Notes: generated from the letters alone by a model not told the origin. DNA of 64,000 nt from Dethiosulfovibrio peptidovorans (GCA_002748665.1 PDTB01000018.1:81107-145106), one strand, 5' to 3'. Counted from the stretch's first letter, positions 1-9,024 are shown. Numbers and translations: made by a program.

Positions 1-625
1 GAGGCATGAGCTTCCAGGTCTTTCCGTCGGTGATGATCATGACCGATACCTCTCGGCCGATCAGGCCATCCTCAATTACGACCCTTTGTCCTGCTTCGCC
101 CAGGGTGTGTCGTTCCAGAAGATCTTGACAGACCTCCTGAGCTTGCGAGATAGTCTCGAGGATGAAAACCCCCTTGCCTCCAGCCAGCCCATCGGCCTTG
201 ACCACATAGGGCGGTTGACGGCAAGACAGGGCAGCGTTGGCCTCACCGATGGTGTGGCATATTTGAAATGGGGCGGTGGGAATGGCGTGCCGGGACATGA
301 ACTCCTTGGCGTAGGCCTTGCTTCCCTCAAGAGTGGCTCCTTGTCTCCCGGGACCGAAGACGCCGATTCCGTTGGCTCGAAGCTCATCTGCTACCCCGGC
401 AACCAACGGTGCTTCAGGGCCGATGATCACCAGGTCGATGTGATTTTTTCGGACCACGTCAAGAACGGCTTGATATCTGCAAGGATCTCCAGGGTGACAC
501 GGACCTAAATGGGCGATCCCTGGGTTACCCGGCATGCCGTGAATCTCGGTACATAGAGGGGATTTAGAACATGCCCAGGCCAGAGCGTGTTCCCGGCCTC
601 CGCCACCTAAGATAAGGACCTTCAT
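1..625 (-). CDS. purD: Phosphoribosylamine-glycine ligase (GARS), N-terminal part, cut by window edge
   Basis: Catalyses ATP-dependent joining of glycine to 5-phosphoribosylamine, the second step of de novo purine synthesis, in the cytosol. About 208 codons are present. Translation from the ATG at 625 begins MKVLILGGGGREHALAWA, the family's nucleotide-binding-like N-terminus. It continues with IIGPEAPLVAGVADELR and the ATP-grasp start VVKADGLAGGKGV. The C-terminal part lies beyond position 1. It is the last gene seen in the purine operon, starting 6 nt after the purH stop. The upstream TAGGT is only a weak ribosome binding site, so coupling to purH is likely. The identification is firm from sequence. 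Confidence 0.95.
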   Translation of the reverse strand, partial: MKVLILGGGGREHALAWACSKSPLCTEIHGMPGNPGIAHLGPCHPGDPCRYQAVLDVVRKNHIDLVIIGPEAPLVAGVADELRANGIGVFGPGRQGATLEGSKAYAKEFMSRHAIPTAPFQICHTIGEANAALSCRQPPYVVKADGLAGGKGVFILETISQAQEVCQDLLERHTLGEAGQRVVIEDGLIGREVSVMIITDGKTWKLMP

Positions 626-631
626 GACCTA

Positions 632-2158
632 TCAGTGCCTGAAAGTCCGGTGACCGCTGAGAAACATCGATATTCCCAGCTCTTTGGCTTTTTCAGTCAC
701 CTCGTCGTCTCGGATGGAGCCCCCGGGTTGAATGATGGCTGTGATACCCGCCTGGGCAGCCCGTTCCAGTCCGTCGGTAAAGGGGAAAAAAGCGTCCGAT
801 GCCATGACAGCGCCTTTTGCTTTCTCTCCTGCCTGCGCAACGGCGAAGTCCACGGCAAAGAGCCTGCTGCAAAACCCCATCCCGATTCCGACAGCCGCAC
901 CGTCCTTCACGATAGCTACGGCGTTGCTCTTGGAGATGGCGGCCACTCGCCAGGCCAGGAGTATCTCATCCCACAGCTCCGGTCTCTCGGAGCCTACCCA
1001 TCGACCGGAGTTTGGGGATGGGGGCGTGGGGAGTCGATCCTCCTGGATCAGGACGCCGCCCCATGTGCCGGTAATTTGGCATTTCATGGGGCGACCACCT
1101 CTCCATCTGACGATGCGCAAGGAGGGCCGCCTGTTCGAGAGATATTCGAGAGCTTCGGAGGCTATATCGGGAACTACCAGAACCTCGATGAAGTGTTCTC
1201 CCATTGCCTGAGCGGCTTTCAGGTCGACGGTTCGAGTGACTGCGACGACTCCTCCGTAAGCTGACAGGGGGTCGCAGTCTCTGGCTCGGTGATATGCCTG
1301 GAGCACTGACTCTCCCACGGCCATGCCACAGGGCGTGGTGTGTTTCAAGATAGCAACCCCTACGTCGTTATGCATGATGGCCATGGCCCTGAGGGCACCG
1401 TCCATGTCCAGGATGTTGTTGTACGACAGGTGGGTGCCGCTCAGCTGTTCCCAAGGCTGTTGAGCGAGAACGGAGGCATACAGGGCTGCCTTCTGGTAAG
1501 GGTTTTCCCCGTAACGGAGTGGTTGAACTTTATCGAGGCACATGGGCATGTGAGCAGGCAGTCTTTCCTCTTGGATTCCCAAGCAGTCTCTCAGTCCTGT
1601 TGTAATCATGGTATCGTATCGGGAAGTGGAGGCAAAGGCCTTGAGGGCTAAGTTTTGCCTCGTTTCCAACGACACATCTCCCCGATGTTCGAGTTCCTCA
1701 AGCACGGAGGTGCAGTCCGACAGGTCGGAGATCACGACGACATGGATGTAGTTCTTGGCTGCAGCTCGAAGAAGAGTCACTCCGCCAATGTCGATCTGTT
1801 CCGTGAGCTGGTCCAAATCGGCACCCGATTGAAGTGTCTCCTCAAAAGGATAGAGCGAGCAGACCACCATGTCTATGGTGGGTATCCGATGGCGCTCGAG
1901 GTCGGCCATGTGTTCCGGTCTGTCCCGTCGCGCCAGTATGCCTCCTGCTACGGTGGGGTGGAGGGTCTTGACACGGCCGCCCAGCATCGCTGGAACACCG
2001 GTAAGGTCCGAAATTTCCTTGACGGAGACACCAGCCTCGGTGAGGGCCGCAGCGGTTCCAGAACTGGAGATAATCTCCCACCCCATACTTTGGAGCTTTT
2101 GGGAGAAGCTTCCGATACCATCCTTGTTGTAGACCGATATCAACGCCCGTTTCGTCAT
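632..2158 (-). CDS. purH: Bifunctional AICAR formyltransferase / IMP cyclohydrolase
   Basis: Carries out the last two steps of IMP synthesis: formylation of AICAR with 10-formyl-THF, then ring closure. 508 aa, the usual length. The N-terminal IMP cyclohydrolase (MGS-like) domain starts MTKRALISVYNKDGI and has SSSGTAAAL and GGRVKTLHP. The C-terminal transformylase domain has RYGENPYQKAALY, LKHTTPCGMA and SKSNAVAIVKDGAAVG. The open frame extends upstream to 2377, but that extension is low-complexity Pro/Gly/Arg sequence, a shadow of purN. The ATG at 2158 overlaps the purN stop by 4 nt and matches the family start. Confidence 0.96.
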   Translation of the reverse strand: MTKRALISVYNKDGIGSFSQKLQSMGWEIISSSGTAAALTEAGVSVKEISDLTGVPAMLGGRVKTLHPTVAGGILARRDRPEHMADLERHRIPTIDMVVCSLYPFEETLQSGADLDQLTEQIDIGGVTLLRAAAKNYIHVVVISDLSDCTSVLEELEHRGDVSLETRQNLALKAFASTSRYDTMITTGLRDCLGIQEERLPAHMPMCLDKVQPLRYGENPYQKAALYASVLAQQPWEQLSGTHLSYNNILDMDGALRAMAIMHNDVGVAILKHTTPCGMAVGESVLQAYHRARDCDPLSAYGGVVAVTRTVDLKAAQAMGEHFIEVLVVPDIASEALEYLSNRRPSLRIVRWRGGRPMKCQITGTWGGVLIQEDRLPTPPSPNSGRWVGSERPELWDEILLAWRVAAISKSNAVAIVKDGAAVGIGMGFCSRLFAVDFAVAQAGEKAKGAVMASDAFFPFTDGLERAAQAGITAIIQPGGSIRDDEVTEKAKELGISMFLSGHRTFRH

Positions 2159-2745
2159 GCCGATTCGTCCTTTCTGGGGGCAAGGCCCCCTGAAAAAAGG
2201 CCTCGGAGGGCCCGCCAGTAGAGCCGATGTTCCGCCCGGTGGATACGCTTCTCCAGGGAAGTTCGGTTGTCCTGAGGGCGAACTCGAACCGGAAGCTGGG
2301 CCACGATAGGGCCGTGGTCCACCATCGCGTCTACCAGGTGGACGGTGACCCCCGTCACGGTGACCCCCGCATTCCATGCGTCGTCGATTCCGTGAGCGCC
2401 AGGAAAGGAAGGAAGGAGCGCCGGGTGAATATTCACGATGCGTCCTCGGTGTCTGGAGACGAATTTCGGAGAGAGAACCTTCATGAACCCAGCAAGGACG
2501 AGCCAGTTGAGATCATGAGCCTTCCACAGTTCCTCAAGCCGTTCCTCGGCCTTGTGACGACCTTTTTCGTAGGAGAGGACGTGCGTCGGAACCCCCCTGA
2601 TCTTTGCCCGATTCAGACCGGACGCCGCAGGGGTGTCCGCGCCAACAAAGGCGGTTCTGGCGTCCAGTTCACCGCTGTCCATGCGGTCCATCAATGCCTC
2701 CATGTTGCTTCCGGTGCCCGAGATGAGTATGGCCAGAACCGTCAT
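2155..2745 (-). CDS. purN: Phosphoribosylglycinamide formyltransferase (GART)
   Basis: Transfers a formyl group from 10-formyl-THF to GAR, the third purine step. 196 aa, typical. It opens with MTVLAILISGTGSNMEAL, containing the phosphate-binding G-T-G-S-N. It has the catalytic region IVNIHPALLPSFPGAHG (Asn-x-His-Pro) and VTVHLVDAMVDHGPIV with the catalytic Asp. The ATG at 2745 overlaps the purM stop as ATGA, and the C-terminus overlaps purH the same way. The longer frame to 2925 runs back into purM and is not used. Family assignment is secure. Confidence 0.95.
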   Translation of the reverse strand: MTVLAILISGTGSNMEALMDRMDSGELDARTAFVGADTPAASGLNRAKIRGVPTHVLSYEKGRHKAEERLEELWKAHDLNWLVLAGFMKVLSPKFVSRHRGRIVNIHPALLPSFPGAHGIDDAWNAGVTVTGVTVHLVDAMVDHGPIVAQLPVRVRPQDNRTSLEKRIHRAEHRLYWRALRGLFSGGLAPRKDESA

Positions 2746-3734
2746 GCCACCGTCCCCATGATGATAGCTTCTTCCCCTGTCTCGTTCAGAGTCGATACGA
2801 GTCGGTTCAGATTCTCTTTCCCAGTTGTCAGGACGAAGCCGATCCCCAGGTTGAACACCCGGCGCATCTCGTCCTCGGCGACGCCTCGGTCGGAGATATA
2901 GGTAAAGATCGGTGGTCTGTCCCAACTGCCGTAGTCGATCATCGGGGACAGGCCCTCCGGCAGGGAACGAGCGATATTTTCCTCCAGTCCGCCTCCTGTG
3001 ATGTGGGCCATGGCCTTCACGGCCCCCGAGGACAGGGCTGCAGCAGCAGCGTCGGGGTAGAGACGAGTTGGCCGGAGCAACGCCGTTGCCAGGGCTTCGC
3101 CCAGCTCAGGAACGGGGTGGTGCAGGTCTCCTGTCAGCTCATCGGCAAGAGCTGAGCGGACCAGTGAGTACCCGTTACTGTGGATCCCCGAGCTAGGTAA
3201 GCCGACCAGCACATCGCCACGAGTTACCGTGGAGCCATCTACCAGGTTCCGCTGGTTCACCAGACCGACGGCGAAACCTGCCAGGTCGAACCCCTGCGGC
3301 GGGTAGGTGCCGGGCATCTCGGCGGTCTCCCCTCCAAGAAGGACGCATCCTGAGAGGCGACAGGCCTCAGCCACTCCCTGGATCACCGGAAATAACCTCT
3401 GGGAGTCCAGACGGCCACAGGCAAGATAATCCAGAAAAAACAAGGGGCGAGCTCCGCAGGTAATCAGATCGTTGACGCTCATGGCCACCAGGTCCTGACC
3501 AAGCCCCCGGACGACCCCGGCGGAAGTCGCGATCTCCAGCTTTGTCCCCACTCCGTCACAACAGGCTGCCAGAAGACGCCCCTCTCCAAGATCATAGAGT
3601 CCGTTGAAACCGCCGATACCGCCTACGACGCAGGGATCGATGGGTTCGTTCAAGAGCATCCGTCCGATGTCTTGGACCCATCGATTCCCCCCGTCGATGC
3701 TCACTCCTGACTCTTCATATGTCCAGTTCTTCAT
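2742..3734 (-). CDS. purM: Phosphoribosylformylglycinamidine cyclo-ligase (AIR synthetase)
   Basis: Converts FGAM to AIR with ATP, the fifth purine step. About 330 aa. Visible motifs include the N-terminal YEESGVSIDGGN, CCDGVGTKLEIA with the conserved Asp-Gly-Val-Gly-Thr-Lys, AMSVNDLITCGARPLFFLDY, LLGGETAEMPG and ITGGGLEENIARSLP. Two in-frame starts exist. ATG 3734 has GGAGAGG just upstream and matches the usual N-terminus. ATG 3746 would add four residues with a badly spaced site. The start overlaps the purF end by 20 nt, implying translational coupling. Confidence 0.95.
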   Translation of the reverse strand: MKNWTYEESGVSIDGGNRWVQDIGRMLLNEPIDPCVVGGIGGFNGLYDLGEGRLLAACCDGVGTKLEIATSAGVVRGLGQDLVAMSVNDLITCGARPLFFLDYLACGRLDSQRLFPVIQGVAEACRLSGCVLLGGETAEMPGTYPPQGFDLAGFAVGLVNQRNLVDGSTVTRGDVLVGLPSSGIHSNGYSLVRSALADELTGDLHHPVPELGEALATALLRPTRLYPDAAAAALSSGAVKAMAHITGGGLEENIARSLPEGLSPMIDYGSWDRPPIFTYISDRGVAEDEMRRVFNLGIGFVLTTGKENLNRLVSTLNETGEEAIIMGTVA

Positions 3735-5088
3735 AGTCCTCTCCATCCTCCATATAGTTGCCGCTGAAACAGGCGGTACAGACCTCTCGATCAGGAAGAC
3801 CGATGGCCTGCAGCAGGTCTGCCTCGGTCAGGTAGGCCAGCGATTTTGCGCCAATCTCGGCGCAGAGAGTCGCTTCGTCGGATCGGGCGGCAGCCAGCTC
3901 CTCCCTGGTCGGCGTGTCGATGCCATAATAGCAGGGAAATCGAACCGGGGGCGACGAAACTCTCACGTGGACTCCCTGGGCTCCGTAGTTCAGAAGAAGC
4001 TCTACCATTCGCCGGGACGTGGTTCCCCGAACGATGGAGTCGTCAACCACGGCCAGTGTCTGTCCCTGAATGACCTCTCGGACGGGGTTCAGCTTCTTGC
4101 GAACTCCCAGCTCCCGGACCCTCTGGGTAGGTTCGATAAACGTTCGTCCCGAGTATCGGTTTCGCACGATGGCCTTTTCGTAAGGGATACCGGACTCCTG
4201 GGCGTATCCCATGGCTGCGACCGTACCGCTGTCTGGCATACAGGCCACGCAGTTCCCATTGCAAGGTGACCGGCGTGCCAGAAGTCTCCCCATTTCTTTT
4301 CGTACCTGGTACACTGACCTGCCAGAGAGAACGCTGTCGGGGCGGGCAAAGTAGACGAACTCGAAGGAACAGAGAAACCGCCGCTTGGGCGTAACGGGGA
4401 TTCGGAGGGACCGCAGTCCCTGATCGTCGACCACCAGAATTTCTCCTGGTTCGAGCTCTCGAATCATGGAGGCTCCCACGAGGTCCAAGGCGCAGCTTTC
4501 CGATGATACGTAGTACACGTCATCCCGTTGTCCCAGTGCTAATGGGCGGAATCCCCAAGGATCCCGGGCTGCAACCAGGCGGTTTTTTAGTGCGACAGCC
4601 AAGGAATACGCACCTTTGAGTTTTTTGAGCGAATCTGCCAGAGCGTCCAGTTCCGGCTTGTGGGGTTGGTGAGCCATGAGGTGCAGGACCACCTCTGTGT
4701 CGGTGGTCGACTGGAAGATCGCACCTCGGTTCTCCAGGTACTGTCGAACTCTGGACGCGTTGGAGAGGTTACCATTATGGGCGATAGCAACCGGTCCTCG
4801 ACAGTAGTTGGCCGCGAGAGGCTGGACGTTGGCTGTTCTTCCTCCCCCCGTTGTTGAGTACCGAACGTGACCGATAGCTGATCGGGCCGGTATAGTTGCC
4901 AGGTCAGCCTGATTGAGGGCTAAGTGAACGAGCCCCTGTCCTTTACGGGTTCGGATCTGGTCGTTGCCGTCAATCCAGGCAACCCCTGCCGACTCCTGCC
5001 CTCGATGCTGAAGAGCGTAAAGCCCCAGGTACACCTCCTCCAGCACCGGTCGGCCTGATAGGGAGAAGGCCCCGAAAACTCCGCACAC
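3715..5088 (-). CDS. purF: Amidophosphoribosyltransferase, Fe-S (Bacillus) type
   Basis: Committing enzyme of purine synthesis: makes 5-phosphoribosylamine from PRPP and glutamine. 457 aa. It starts at GTG with Met-Cys-Gly-Val-Phe-Gly, so Cys2 is the Ntn-amidotransferase nucleophile and no propeptide is needed beyond Met removal. The PRPP loop is LAVVDDSIVRGTTSRRM. Cysteines at RFLCSFEF, RFPCYYGID and the C-terminal CTACFSGNY match the four ligands of the [4Fe-4S] cluster known in the B. subtilis enzyme and missing from the E. coli one. An oxygen-sensitive enzyme fits an anaerobe (inference). It starts 1 nt after the purL stop. Confidence 0.95.
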   Translation of the reverse strand: MCGVFGAFSLSGRPVLEEVYLGLYALQHRGQESAGVAWIDGNDQIRTRKGQGLVHLALNQADLATIPARSAIGHVRYSTTGGGRTANVQPLAANYCRGPVAIAHNGNLSNASRVRQYLENRGAIFQSTTDTEVVLHLMAHQPHKPELDALADSLKKLKGAYSLAVALKNRLVAARDPWGFRPLALGQRDDVYYVSSESCALDLVGASMIRELEPGEILVVDDQGLRSLRIPVTPKRRFLCSFEFVYFARPDSVLSGRSVYQVRKEMGRLLARRSPCNGNCVACMPDSGTVAAMGYAQESGIPYEKAIVRNRYSGRTFIEPTQRVRELGVRKKLNPVREVIQGQTLAVVDDSIVRGTTSRRMVELLLNYGAQGVHVRVSSPPVRFPCYYGIDTPTREELAAARSDEATLCAEIGAKSLAYLTEADLLQAIGLPDREVCTACFSGNYMEDGEDYEELDI

Positions 5089-5089
5089 C

Positions 5090-7237
5090 TTAGAGTCCCC
5101 ACCGTTCTTGGAGCACGAGCACCGATATATCCACCAGATTCTCGACGATCAGGCTGTCTCCCTCAACGATCCCGATCTCTGCGTAGGGGAACCCCTTCCA
5201 TATGGAGCGGAATTTATCGATCTGGTCGGTCGGGACCGCATACAGCGCTCGTGGGCCTCCTTCTCCGAAGAGCACGACATCTCGTCTGGTAGTGGTTGGG
5301 AATCGAACCTGAGCTCCCAGGGTGCCCAATATGGCCTCCTGAGCGAGAGCCATGACCAGACCTCCTCCGGAGATAGGACGCCCCGACGTGGCGGCCTGAG
5401 TGTGGGCGGTATGTATCGCCCGTTCTGCGAACTCTTGTTCGGAATCGGAGACGAACTCCGTAGGGCGCCCCTTCAGAATGCCATGATGTTCCATCAGGTA
5501 CGACCCGCCGTCCAGAGCGGGGGTAGTCGTCCCTACGAGAAAGAGCCTGTTTCCCTCGCTCCATCGGCCACTTGAAAGAAGCTCATCCCGGCCGTGGAGG
5601 AATCCCACCATGCCGATCAAAGGGGAGGGGAGTATAGGGCCTCTGGAGGTCTCGTTGTACAGACTTACGTTTCCCGACACCACGGGACAGCTCAGGGCCG
5701 AGCACGCATCGGCCAGCCCTCGAACGGATTGTTCCAGGGCCCAGAACTGATCTGGTCGCTCGGGGGATGGGAAGTTCAGGCAGTCAGTGGCTCCGGCAGG
5801 CCGTGCTCCGGCGACGGCCAGGGCCCGGCATGCTCTGGCAACCACCTCGGCAGAGCCACGATAGGGATCGAGAGAGCACAGGAGGGGACGTGCCTCCATG
5901 GTCATGACGGCCAACCGAGACGATCCCTCGATCCGGATGACGCTCACGGGGCTTCCGGGGCCGGTCACCGTGTTAGTCTGGACCATGGAGTCGTACTGCT
6001 CGTAGATTTCTCTCCGGGATTGGTGGGACGGCGAGCTCAAGAGATCGAGGATGGCCTCGTTCCAGTTTTCGGGTTGAGGAATGGAGTTCAGGTCCAGCGT
6101 CCATCGATCTTCCAGGTCGGAGGGGCGCTCGGATGCCCAGTGGATCTCGGGACAGTCGCTCCCAACCACGGAGGCGGGCATATCGGCTGCGACCTCTCCC
6201 TTCCAGAGGATGCGATATCGGTCTCCCTCCTCGGTTTTGCCGATGACGGCGCAGTCGAGCTCCCAGTGGTTTGCCACCTCCATAACCGCTTCCACCGATT
6301 GAGGCTCGACGACCAGAAGCATTCGTTCCTGAGATTCGGAAAGAGCAATTTCCCATGGCTCCATCCCGAGAGCTCGAAGTGGAACGGCGTCAAAATTCAG
6401 GGTCATGGACACGCCGCTCTTGGCAGCGATCTCGCTGGATGATGACAGTATTCCAGCAGCTCCCATATCCTGCATGCTCACCAGAAGGCCCTGATCCCTG
6501 AGGGAGAGACATGCCTCAATGAGGAGCTTCTCCGCGAATGGGTCTCCAATCTGAATAGAAGGTACTCCTGATCGGTCCTCGGCCAGCTCAGATGATGCAA
6601 AAGCCGCTCCGGCTATGCCATCCCGCCCCGTCTTGGATCCCAGAAGGAGGACCACTTGGCCTGGTTTTGCCGTCTGAGAGCGGACTAACCGATCCGTTGG
6701 TGCCACACCGGCACAAAAGGCGTTGACCAGAGGGTTCCCGGTATAATCACGGTGATAGGTCGTCATCCCTCCTATTGTCGGGACTCCCACGCAGTTGCCG
6801 TAGCCGCCGATTCCCTTGACGATCCCGTCCGCCAGGGCACGGGAGCTCCTGTCGTCCGGTGTGCCGAAAAACAGACCGTCCATGAGAGCTACGGGGCGGG
6901 CTCCCAGAGCCATAACGTCTCGAATGATACCTCCCACACCGGTCGCTGCTCCTTGATAGGGAGCTATCGCGGAGGGGTGATTATGGCTCTCGACCTTAAA
7001 CGCCATAGCCATGCTGTCACCGGCGTCGACGACACCGGCGTTTTCACCAGGCCCCATGAGCACTGACGGGCCCTCTGAGGAGAAGAGTCGAAGCAGGGCC
7101 TTGGTCGATTTATAGCTGCAATGCTCCGACCACATAACTCCCATGATCCGAAGCTCCAGCTCGTTAGGCTCTCGACCGAGACGGTCCACCAGAACCTCGT
7201 ATTCCTGAGGGCGTAGGCCCGCCTGAGATGGTTTCAT
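5090..7237 (-). CDS. purL: FGAM synthase large subunit PurL (three-subunit type)
   Basis: ATP-dependent FGAR-to-FGAM synthetase subunit that works with PurQ (glutaminase) and PurS. 715 aa, the size of the small PurL used with separate PurS and PurQ, not the about 1300-aa fused enzyme. Motifs: MGVMWSEHCSYKSTK, KVESHNHPSAI (metal-binding Glu/His), YQGAATGVGGIIRDV, and the second AIRS-like half with GATDCLNFPSPERP. A TTG at 7258 in frame would add seven residues. The ATG at 7237 lies 1 nt after purQ's stop, has GGTGG upstream and is preferred. Confidence 0.95.
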   Translation of the reverse strand: MKPSQAGLRPQEYEVLVDRLGREPNELELRIMGVMWSEHCSYKSTKALLRLFSSEGPSVLMGPGENAGVVDAGDSMAMAFKVESHNHPSAIAPYQGAATGVGGIIRDVMALGARPVALMDGLFFGTPDDRSSRALADGIVKGIGGYGNCVGVPTIGGMTTYHRDYTGNPLVNAFCAGVAPTDRLVRSQTAKPGQVVLLLGSKTGRDGIAGAAFASSELAEDRSGVPSIQIGDPFAEKLLIEACLSLRDQGLLVSMQDMGAAGILSSSSEIAAKSGVSMTLNFDAVPLRALGMEPWEIALSESQERMLLVVEPQSVEAVMEVANHWELDCAVIGKTEEGDRYRILWKGEVAADMPASVVGSDCPEIHWASERPSDLEDRWTLDLNSIPQPENWNEAILDLLSSPSHQSRREIYEQYDSMVQTNTVTGPGSPVSVIRIEGSSRLAVMTMEARPLLCSLDPYRGSAEVVARACRALAVAGARPAGATDCLNFPSPERPDQFWALEQSVRGLADACSALSCPVVSGNVSLYNETSRGPILPSPLIGMVGFLHGRDELLSSGRWSEGNRLFLVGTTTPALDGGSYLMEHHGILKGRPTEFVSDSEQEFAERAIHTAHTQAATSGRPISGGGLVMALAQEAILGTLGAQVRFPTTTRRDVVLFGEGGPRALYAVPTDQIDKFRSIWKGFPYAEIGIVEGDSLIVENLVDISVLVLQERWGL

Positions 7238-7238
7238 A

Positions 7239-7919
7239 TCAGCCACCGGTCCTTTCAATCCATTTCCGAAGGGATGTCCACATAGCTGCTCCGTCCTCTC
7301 CGCCCAGGATCGCCTCGGTGTATCTTTCCGGGTGAGGCATCATGCCCAACACGTTGCCTTCCTCGTTAATCACGCCGGCGATATCGTTCAGGGCGCCGTT
7401 TGGGTTTTCTCCGTCGTATCGAAAGACCACCTGGCCGTTGCTCTCCAGGGTCTTCAAGTCATCTTTCGGGAGGTGATACCGCCCCTCGTAGTGGGCGATG
7501 GGGATGGTTACCTTTTGTTCCACGGAGTAGTCCCCGGTGAAGGCTGTGTCGTTCCGTTCGACTCGGAGGACCACGGGGCGGCAGATGAATGTCAGGTCTC
7601 GGTTTACCAGCAGCGCTCCCGGTAACAGTCCTGCCTCGGTGAGGATCTGAAAACCGTTGCATATTCCCAGGACGAGTCCGCCTCTCTCAGCATGTCGTCG
7701 GACATCGGCCATGATCGGGGCCGTTTTCGCTATCGCACCACACCTGAGGTAGTCACCATAGGAAAATCCCCCAGGGAGGATCACCAGGTTCGTACCCTCG
7801 GGAAGTCTGTCTCGGTGCCACATGGTCATATGCGGAGATATTCCGACCGTTTCCTTAATTGCCCTGTACACGTCCCGGTCGCAGTTGCTGCCGGGAAAGA
7901 CAACCACCGTCGGGTTCAT
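7239..7919 (-). CDS. purQ: FGAM synthase glutaminase subunit
   Basis: Class I glutamine amidotransferase that feeds ammonia to PurL. 226 aa. It opens with MNPTVVVFPGSNCDRDVY. The nucleophile elbow is VLGICNGFQIL (catalytic Cys) and the His-Glu pair is in MMPHPERYTE. GGFSYGDYLRCGAIA is characteristic of PurQ. ATG 7919 overlaps the purS stop as ATGA, so the longer frame to 7982 is rejected. It is adjacent to both partner subunits. Confidence 0.95.
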   Translation of the reverse strand: MNPTVVVFPGSNCDRDVYRAIKETVGISPHMTMWHRDRLPEGTNLVILPGGFSYGDYLRCGAIAKTAPIMADVRRHAERGGLVLGICNGFQILTEAGLLPGALLVNRDLTFICRPVVLRVERNDTAFTGDYSVEQKVTIPIAHYEGRYHLPKDDLKTLESNGQVVFRYDGENPNGALNDIAGVINEEGNVLGMMPHPERYTEAILGGEDGAAMWTSLRKWIERTGG

Positions 7920-8167
7920 CCCAGAGACTCCATGCGGATCGTGTATTCCTCGATGATGGGGTTCACCAACAGATCCTGACACATACGATGTACTTGTTGC
8001 TCAGCAGATGTTATGTCACGGTCCTCCAGGTCGATGACCATGCAACGTCCCACCCTGACCGATGGTTCTTGGTAGCCCAGACGCTTCAGGGATGCGGCGA
8101 CTGCTTTTCCTCGGGTGTCCAGCACATCATCCTTGAGCCGGATGAGTACGGTCGCTCGAAAGCTCAT
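7916..8167 (-). CDS. purS: FGAM synthase small subunit
   Basis: Small structural subunit bridging PurL and PurQ. 83 aa, close to B. subtilis PurS. It starts MSFRATVLIRLKDDVLDTRG and contains VRVGRCMVIDLE, LLVNPIIEEY and the C-terminal tail of the family. A poor upstream extension to 8200 is ignored because the ATG at 8167 has a good site (GGGGGAGATAATT) and lies 2 nt from the purC stop. Function is assigned from family plus position between purC and purQ. Confidence 0.93.
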   Translation of the reverse strand: MSFRATVLIRLKDDVLDTRGKAVAASLKRLGYQEPSVRVGRCMVIDLEDRDITSAEQQVHRMCQDLLVNPIIEEYTIRMESLG

Positions 8168-8169
8168 AA

Positions 8170-8886
8170 TTATCTCCCCCTCTTGGACAGACGACGCCAT
8201 ATCTCACGATAGGCTCCCAGGACGTCGCCCAGGTCCTCTCGGAATCTGTCCTTGTCCAAACTGTTCTGTGTGCCCTTTTCCCAGAAACGGCATGTGTCTG
8301 GTGAAATTTCGTCGGCGAGAATAAGTCGTCCGTCCCGATCTTTCCCAAATTCCAGCTTAAAGTCCACCAAATCGATGTCAAGTGACGAAAATAGTTCTAT
8401 CAGAAGCTCGTTGACCTGAAGAGCCAGTCTCTTGATCTTTTTCAAGTCAGCCTCATCGGCCCATCCGAAAAGCAGGGCGTGATCCTCCAGAACCAAGGGG
8501 TCGTCCAGATCATCGTTCTTGTAATACAGTTCGACCAGGGGGCGAGGAAGGGGAGTGCCTTGCGGTACACCAAGCCTTCGACAGATGGATCCAGCAGTCA
8601 CGTTCCGAACCACCACCTCCAACGGCACGATGGTCACGGGACGCACTGTCTGGGACAGATCATCGATTCGTTTGATGAAGTGACTTTCAACACCTCGATC
8701 CTTCAGGTATGTGAATATCCACGCGCTGATGTTATTGTTGAGTTCTCCTTTACCGGCCATCTCGGCCTTCTTTTTGGCGTTGAATGCGGTCAGAGAGTCC
8801 TTGTACGTCAGGTACAGAAGCCCCGGATCGTCGGTCTCATACAGTTTTTTCGCCTTGCCCTCGTATAACATGCGGCCCGTCTCCAT
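8170..8886 (-). CDS. purC: SAICAR synthetase
   Basis: Joins CAIR and aspartate using ATP. 238 aa, the short bacterial form. Motifs: LYEGKAKKLYETDDPG at the N-terminus, TAFNAKKKAEMAGKG, VVRNVTAGSICRRLG, LVDFKLEFG and LILADEISPDTCRFW. ATG 8886 is chosen because GGGGAGG sits 8 nt upstream; a GTG at 8895 would put the site inside the gene. It is the first gene of the purine operon, about 30 nt behind a good sigma70 promoter. No purE or purK is in the window. Confidence 0.95.
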   Translation of the reverse strand: METGRMLYEGKAKKLYETDDPGLLYLTYKDSLTAFNAKKKAEMAGKGELNNNISAWIFTYLKDRGVESHFIKRIDDLSQTVRPVTIVPLEVVVRNVTAGSICRRLGVPQGTPLPRPLVELYYKNDDLDDPLVLEDHALLFGWADEADLKKIKRLALQVNELLIELFSSLDIDLVDFKLEFGKDRDGRLILADEISPDTCRFWEKGTQNSLDKDRFREDLGDVLGAYREIWRRLSKRGR

Positions 8887-8915
8887 GGAGACCACCTCCC
8901 CATCAATTTACTGAC

Positions 8916-8944
8916 ATTATTCACTTGTTCGATGTAAATGTCAA
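8916..8944 (-). promoter_or_regulatory. Sigma70 promoter of the purine operon
   Basis: On the minus strand the -35 box is TTGACA (8939-8944) and the -10 box is AATAAT (8916-8921), separated by exactly 17 bp, with 29 nt from the -10 to the purC ATG. The predicted leader is too short for a purine riboswitch, so control would have to act at initiation or elsewhere. The boxes are seen directly; activity is inferred. Confidence 0.75.
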
Positions 8945-9015
8945 GGTTTTATCGATCGAGTATCATTTCGATCCTACCGGATAGCTTGTCCTGCGATGCG
9001 ATTTTTGCGTCAGTC

Positions 9016-9024
9016 TGCTATCAT
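9016..9024 (+). promoter_or_regulatory. Possible extended -10 promoter for lepA
   Basis: TGCTATCAT is an extended -10 sequence about 60 nt before the lepA ATG, with no convincing -35 box at the normal distance. Weak support; it is the best candidate in this divergent purC/lepA spacer. Confidence 0.3.

Noticed and set aside
2159-2377. N-terminal extension of purH rich in Pro, Gly and Arg
   Set aside because: It is the antiphase reading of purN's C-terminal coding region; the ATG at 2158 matches the family start and overlaps purN in the usual way.
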